A stretch of 9,516 nt of DNA, taken from Firmicutes bacterium UBA1535. Lineage in GTDB: Bacteria; Bacillota; Clostridia; Tissierellales; Sedimentibacteraceae. A program made the translations under genes and the position numbers. The notes under the pieces were generated by a model that saw only the letters and a list, made by a program, of their open reading frames with translations, made no database searches and was not told the origin of the DNA. Each line of letters opens with the position of its first letter. Within the stretch, counting starts at the first letter, position 1. This document shows positions 5,948 through 9,516 of the stretch, in pieces. The stretch lies in NCBI GenBank assembly GCA_002323775.1, contig DCPV01000231.1, forward strand, positions 1 to 9,516, written 5' to 3'.

Positions 5948-7384
5948 TTATAAATGTGGAAGAAGTATAGTAAATTCAGCTCCCTGCCCCTTAGTGCTTT
6001 TTACCTTTATTTTTCCTTTATGTCCAACAATAATTATTTTTGCAATAGATAAACCCAGTCCATGACCGCCAATTTGCCTGTTTCTTGATTCCTCTGCTCT
6101 ATAGAGCCTGTCAAAAATCTTTGGTAAATCCTTCTTATCAATACCTATACCTGTGTCCTTTATCCTTATAGCATAAAATTCCTCGTTTAAAAAACCATAT
6201 ACAGAAATTCTACCCTTTTCAGGAGTAAATTTTATTGCATTTTCAATAAATATTCGCACAGCTTGCTTTATCCAGTTCTTGTCTGCATAAACATGCGCAT
6301 CCTGCATAAATCTGAACTCAAATTCATGCTTATTATCTATCATTAAGGTTTCTTTTTCAATCTCAAACAGTATTTCGCTTATATTAAAATCTTCCTTTGT
6401 AAAATTCAAAGTCTGTTTATCACTTCTAGCTATAAATAGAAGCTTTTCAACTAAATCCTGCATATTATCCGTTTCATTTTTTACCGCAGTTATGGCTTCT
6501 TCAAGCACTGCCTTGTCATTTTTCCCCCATCTATCCAGCATATTTACATAGCCTTTCATAACAGCTATAGGAGTTCTTAGCTCGTGTGAAGCATCAGATA
6601 CAAACTGCTGCTGAGATTTATAGCCATTTTCAATTCTATCCATCATTTCATTAAAGGTCATGGAAAGCTCCTTTAATTCATCCTGAGTACCCTTGATATC
6701 TAGCCTTGTATTGATATTGCTAACAGTTATAGTCTTTGCTATCTGTGTCATATTTTTAATAGGCTTAATAAGCTTTGTACTTGTCTTTGAAACTATCGGA
6801 ATAAAGAGCAGTATCCCTGCTGTACTTGATAAAAATATAAAAATTGCAATATATGAGGTTTGTGATACTAAAGAAGAAACATTATAATATATATTCACAA
6901 AATAAATTTGATTGTTTTCGTGAATTTCTTTTGAATGAATATATATCGAATTCTTTATAATCTCCTCAAGTATTGAAATTATATTATTTGTGTATTTTTT
7001 ATTGTCCTCTTTAAATGAATAGATGTTTGTATAATCAAAATTATAGATAGTTAAATCCTTTATATCATCATTGTTTAAGGCATTATCTATTGTGCTTATA
7101 TTATCTAAGCTTTCACTTATTTTCTTAATATCATTATCTACATTTGTCTTTTTAAAATCATTTAATAAAAATACAAAATATCCTATGGAGCTAGTTGCAG
7201 TAACTATCAACACTATAACAATATACAAGAGAAAATAAGAGGCAGAAATTTTAAAAGCAATAGAAAATTTAAGCCGTTTTGAGATAGCCACGAAAAAATT
7301 TTTAATTAGTTTAAATGGAAATAAAATTATTGATAACAATATTGTAAAAATTATTGCTAATACTGATTTTCTTTTTTTCGCCAT
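5948..7384 (-). CDS. HAMP-domain sensor histidine kinase
   Basis: 478 residues, a membrane sensor that autophosphorylates on His267 and passes the phosphate to the response regulator encoded just upstream. Hydrophobic segments at about 8-24, 47-75 and 176-198; the last two frame an extracellular domain of about 100 residues rich in Asn, Asp, Ile and Tyr. HAMP at about 199-252, H box DASHELRTP (264-272), N box with Asn382, G1 DTGIGI (410-415), F box KIFDRLYR, G2 GGHGLGLS (439-446). All catalytic residues look intact. The overall layout is like ArlS- and CssS-type kinases of Firmicutes. The ATG at 7382-7384 overlaps the regulator's stop by one base, with AGAGG about 8 bases upstream. The extra N-terminal hydrophobic stretch is unusual for a two-helix kinase. 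The signal cannot be read from the sequence. Confidence 0.94.
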   Translation of the reverse strand: MAKKRKSVLAIIFTILLSIILFPFKLIKNFFVAISKRLKFSIAFKISASYFLLYIVIVLIVTATSSIGYFVFLLNDFKKTNVDNDIKKISESLDNISTIDNALNNDDIKDLTIYNFDYTNIYSFKEDNKKYTNNIISILEEIIKNSIYIHSKEIHENNQIYFVNIYYNVSSLVSQTSYIAIFIFLSSTAGILLFIPIVSKTSTKLIKPIKNMTQIAKTITVSNINTRLDIKGTQDELKELSMTFNEMMDRIENGYKSQQQFVSDASHELRTPIAVMKGYVNMLDRWGKNDKAVLEEAITAVKNETDNMQDLVEKLLFIARSDKQTLNFTKEDFNISEILFEIEKETLMIDNKHEFEFRFMQDAHVYADKNWIKQAVRIFIENAIKFTPEKGRISVYGFLNEEFYAIRIKDTGIGIDKKDLPKIFDRLYRAEESRNRQIGGHGLGLSIAKIIIVGHKGKIKVKSTKGQGAEFTILLPHL

Positions 7385-8076
7385 TATTTACCTCTTATTG
7401 TATAACCCACACCTCTAACTGTTTCAATTAGATTTATATTGTACTTTTGGTCTATTTTACTTCTTAGATACCTAATATAAACATCTATTACATTTGTATC
7501 TCCGAAATAATCATATCCCCAAACCTTATCCAGTATCTTTTCTCTCGATAAAACTAAATCCTTATTTTCAAGCATAAACTCTAAAAGCTCAAATTCTTTT
7601 TTAGTTAAATCAATAATATCCTTATCATATTCGACCTTATAATTATCCTTATACAGACTTAACAATCCTAATTTAATTATATTTTTGTCGCTGATATTCT
7701 TTGTAACATATTTTCTCTTAAGCAACACTCTAATTCTTGCTAGAAGCTCCTCAACAGCAAATGGCTTAGTCATATAATCATCAGCACCTATATCAAGACC
7801 TGTAATCTTATCGGATATATCGTCCTTGGCAGTCAGCATGATTATAGGCACATCAGATGTTTGTCGTATTCTCCTGCAAACTTCAATGCCACTAAGCTCC
7901 GGAAGCATTAAATCAAGAACAATTAAATCAATATCTTTATTTTTACCCTTTTCAAAGCCTTCTCTGCCATTAATAGCTATTTCAACATCATAACCCTCAT
8001 ATTTAAGCTCAAGCTCTAAAAATCTAGCAATTTTCTGCTCATCCTCAACAATCAAAATTTTCTTTTTAGCTTCCAT
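7384..8076 (-). CDS. OmpR/PhoB-family response regulator
   Basis: 230 residues, standard length. Receiver domain 1-118: acidic pair Glu11/Asp12, phosphoacceptor Asp55 (VLDLMLPE), Thr82 (LTAKDD), Tyr101 and Lys104 (YMTKPF). Winged-helix DNA-binding domain about 132-230: LTKKEFELLEFML, LSREKILDKVWGY, then DVYIRYLRSKI and the wing RGVGYTIRGK. Phosphorylation by the co-transcribed kinase should promote dimer formation and binding to direct repeats. It is the first gene of the pair; the ATG has GGGAGGG about 5 bases upstream, which makes this start secure. The exact paralogue (ArlR-, CssR- or PhoP-like) cannot be set from sequence reading alone, so no gene symbol is given. Confidence 0.94.
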   Translation of the reverse strand: MEAKKKILIVEDEQKIARFLELELKYEGYDVEIAINGREGFEKGKNKDIDLIVLDLMLPELSGIEVCRRIRQTSDVPIIMLTAKDDISDKITGLDIGADDYMTKPFAVEELLARIRVLLKRKYVTKNISDKNIIKLGLLSLYKDNYKVEYDKDIIDLTKKEFELLEFMLENKDLVLSREKILDKVWGYDYFGDTNVIDVYIRYLRSKIDQKYNINLIETVRGVGYTIRGK

Positions 8077-8124
8077 ATTTTCCCTCCCAAAGTTTTAAAA
8101 CAATTTAAAACTCTTGATTAATAT

Positions 8125-8153
8125 ATTATAAATTTAAAAAATTAGCGTGACTT
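8125..8153 (-). promoter_or_regulatory. Candidate promoter of the two-component operon
   Basis: A perfect TATAAT (8125-8130) with AAGTCA (8148-8153) 17 bases upstream, a weak -35. A short AT-only inverted repeat, TTTAATA/TATTAAA (8152-8158 and 8162-8168), overlaps the -35 edge and might be an operator. About 49 bases separate the -10 from the ATG. The rest of the gap between 8077 and 8320 is very AT-rich and shows no gene on either strand. Confidence 0.4.
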
Positions 8154-8288
8154 TAATAAATTATTAAAATTTAATTAGAAATTGTTAATTGATTATATAA
8201 TATTATAGTGTGTTATGCAATTAAAATGTTTAAATACTAATAAATGCTATTTTTTAATTAATGTTTCACAGAGTTATAAAATAAATAC

Positions 8289-8338
8289 ATTTGCCCTGTA
8301 TTTGCATAAAATAGTAAAAATATTTGCCCGCGGCAAAT
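8289..8338. repeat. Cluster of ATTTGC repeats
   Basis: ATTTGC occurs at 8289-8294, 8300-8305 and 8322-8327, twice extended to ATTTGCCC, and in inverted form GCAAAT at 8333-8338. The last two form the arms of the hairpin at 8321-8339. Four copies in 50 bases is more than expected, but the function, if any, is unknown. Confidence 0.4.
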
Positions 8339-8339
8339 A
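8311..8339 (-). terminator. Second terminator behind the methyltransferase relic
   Basis: TATTTGCC (8321-8328) and GGCAAATA (8332-8339) form a perfect 8-bp stem with a 3-base loop (CGC). The minus strand continues with a T-rich run over 8311-8320. The stem is GC-rich at its tip (CCGCGG) in an otherwise very AT-rich gap. Confidence 0.75.
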
Positions 8340-8340
8340 A

Positions 8341-8384
8341 AAATAAACCTCGCTAAATTTCAATGTTTTTAATGAGGTTTATTT
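8341..8384 (-). terminator. First terminator behind the methyltransferase relic
   Basis: AAATAAACCTC (8341-8351) and GAGGTTTATTT (8374-8384) pair perfectly over 11 bp around a 22-base loop. The minus strand continues TTTATTT after the stem. It begins 6 bases past the last stop codon (8391) of the broken gene and lies in tandem with the hairpin at 8321-8339. Confidence 0.65.
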
Positions 8385-8390
8385 ATTGTT

Positions 8391-9339
8391 TTATAGTCTC
8401 TTTGCTATTTCGTAAATAACATTTACTGTTACGCTGTTGCCTGCTTGCTTATAAAGCTGACTATTACTATTTACGCTTGATGCCCTTTCAAAATATTCAT
8501 CAGGGAATCCCTATAAGCGAAAGCATTCTTTTGGAGTTAGTTTTCTTATTCTAAAACCATAAAGAGTACCTTAGTTACAGCTACAAGTTAATGTATTAGC
8601 TATTCCTTTCCCAACTCTACATCTCTTTGAATTAAGCCGTTCTAGGCTTATACTATCCCCTTTTATTGCTATATCATACCCTTTTTTAGTGGATGTTCTT
8701 ATAATAACTCTATCTGGAGTTAAAACAGGAATAGCAACTCCGCCAATATCATTGTTTTCCAGTGGTCTTACTTTTTGATTAGCAACAGTTTTTGAACTTC
8801 CTCTAATGATAGGAAATACTTCTCGTTTACTTCTTCCTCTAAGATGCCCAATAATGAACACTCTTTCTCTGCTTTGAGGAACTCCAAAATCTTTGGAGTT
8901 AAGAACTTGCCATTCACAATCGTACCCGATTTCGTCCAGCTCAATGATGAGTTTGGCGAAATCAAACCCTCTATTAACACTAAGTAAGTTTTTAACGTTC
9001 TCAATAAGTAGGATTGAGGGTTTATCTTCTTCTTTGAGTTGTTTAATAAGCCCTGTAACTGCGAAAAACAAACTTGAACGCTCTCCGTTAAATCCGAGTT
9101 GATTTCCTAATATCTTGACAGGGAAATCCGAAACACCAAATGTCCAATTGTGGGAGTTCGTCTGCCCTAATTTTTCTAATATCCCATCCAATAAATTCAC
9201 TCTCATTTACATCGTGTATAGCCATGTAACTGGCTTGTGCGAACTTGTCCCATTCTACATGACCGACACATACATGTCCTGCTATTTCCATACCTAAGCG
9301 AAAACCACCAATTCCGCTGAATATATCTAAAAATTTTAT
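8391..9339 (-). pseudogene. Broken DNA (cytosine-5) methyltransferase
   Basis: A relic of a Dcm/HhaI-type enzyme that methylates cytosine at C5. Motif I DIFSGIGGFRLG lies at about 9292-9327, catalytic GFPCQ at 9115-9129, ENV at 8994-9002, QSRER at 8862-8876, a target-recognition region at about 8600-8840, RLxGFPDE near 8499-8519 and GNSV at 8430-8441. Lesions seen: no ATG before motif I (an ATA at 9337-9339 stands where MKFLDIF would start, and an in-frame TAA lies at 9346-9348); a frameshift at 9108 between CQDI and GNQLGF; an in-frame TAA at 8571-8573; and an in-frame TAG at 8511-8513. Adding 8 bases at the frameshift restores 318 residues, the normal family length. With its frame split, no part can form a working enzyme. 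No cognate endonuclease is in the window, so it may have been an orphan enzyme from a mobile element. Confidence 0.93.
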
Positions 9340-9356
9340 TTTATTTTAGAAAGAGT

Positions 9357-9382
9357 AAAGAGCTCTTTTTTGCGGCCGCAAA
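9357..9382. repeat. Two abutting perfect palindromes
   Basis: AAAGAGCTCTTT (9357-9368, 12 bp) is directly followed by TTTGCGGCCGCAAA (9369-9382, 14 bp); both are perfect palindromes. GCGGCCGC is an all-GC octamer in an AT-rich background. They fall exactly between the ribosome site AAAGGAG (9390-9396) and the first recognisable methyltransferase codons. On the plus strand AAAGAG (9350-9355) can also pair with CTCTTT (9363-9368). Confidence 0.8.
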
Positions 9383-9389
9383 CTTCTTA

Positions 9390-9448
9390 CTCCTTTCGTT
9401 TTATTAACATCTTAAACATATTATACCTTATATAATTTTTATTGAAAA
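9390..9448 (-). promoter_or_regulatory. Promoter and ribosome site of the methyltransferase relic
   Basis: TTTTCA (9443-9448) and TATAAT (9420-9425) are 17 bases apart on the minus strand. A strong ribosome site AAAGGAG follows at 9390-9396. At 8 bases from it is a TTG (9379-9381) in the same frame as motif I, but this frame meets TAA after 11 codons. A 10-codon frame starting with ATG near 9419 also ends at the ribosome site. The signals look functional even though the gene is not. Confidence 0.55.
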
Positions 9449-9461
9449 CGGCAAAAAGACG

Positions 9462-9490
9462 TTTATCTCGAATATTTGTTTTGGTATAAT
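9462..9490 (+). promoter_or_regulatory. Divergent plus-strand promoter at the right edge
   Basis: TATAAT (9485-9490) with TGG in front (extended -10) and a weak TTTATC 17 bases upstream (9462-9467). It points out of the window. An ATG at 9510-9512 follows with only a weak GAGA before it, so the gene it serves cannot be judged. Confidence 0.4.
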
Positions 9491-9516
9491 ATTAAAAGAG
9501 ACTAACTATATGAAGT

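Noticed and set aside
8289..8338. CRISPR-like array
   Set aside because: The repeated unit is only 6-8 bases with irregular spacing (11 and 22 bases), far from a CRISPR layout.
8571..9206. A separate intact 211-residue methyltransferase
   Set aside because: Its first 32 residues are out-of-frame noise; it lacks motif I and PCQ, which lie in another frame just upstream. It is part of the broken gene.
9348..9370. Plus-strand terminator AGAAAGAG/CTCTTTTT
   Set aside because: No plus-strand gene ends here, and the same bases belong to the palindrome; kept only as a remark.

Overview
The window is AT-rich, and every gene I can support lies on the minus strand, most with strong purine-rich ribosome sites of the AGGAGG type. 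A clear spoIIAA-spoIIAB pair (anti-anti-sigma factor and anti-sigma-F kinase of endospore formation) points to a low-GC Gram-positive of the Clostridia/Bacilli type, most likely a clostridium. I cannot name the species.

Right to left, which is the direction of transcription: (1) 8391-9381 holds a dead DNA cytosine-5 methyltransferase gene. All family motifs can be read, but the gene is broken by a frameshift next to the catalytic PCQ motif, two in-frame stops near the 3' end and a lost start. Two abutting perfect palindromes lie between its ribosome site and motif I. It still has a promoter and two terminator-like hairpins. (2) 5948-8076 is a response regulator and sensor kinase pair of the OmpR/HAMP-kinase type, coupled by a 1-base stop/start overlap. 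(3) 4961-5722 is spoIIAA-spoIIAB, preceded by a promoter whose -35 lies inside a good Spo0A-box match and by a leader that can fold into a three-way junction ending exactly at the ribosome site. The third gene of the usual operon, spoIIAC (sigma-F), is not there. (4) 2037-4753 holds a possible small two-helix membrane protein followed by a large MalT-like ATPase/LuxR-type regulator. An inverted repeat covers the regulator's promoter. (5) 1-1851 is an operon of a transglutaminase-like lipoprotein and a DUF3592-like membrane protein, the latter cut by the window edge.

The two-component system probably senses an extracellular or envelope signal. SpoIIAA and SpoIIAB form a partner-switching pair that normally holds sigma-F inactive until the forespore stage. 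The MalT-like regulator lies directly upstream of the lipoprotein operon, but a terminator separates them, so a regulatory link is only a guess.

The observations most worth a second look are the spoIIA pair without sigF, its structured leader and Spo0A-box promoter, and the methyltransferase relic with its palindromes. I see no phage, transposase, CRISPR array, rRNA or tRNA. I do not see convincing evidence of a wholly new multi-gene system.
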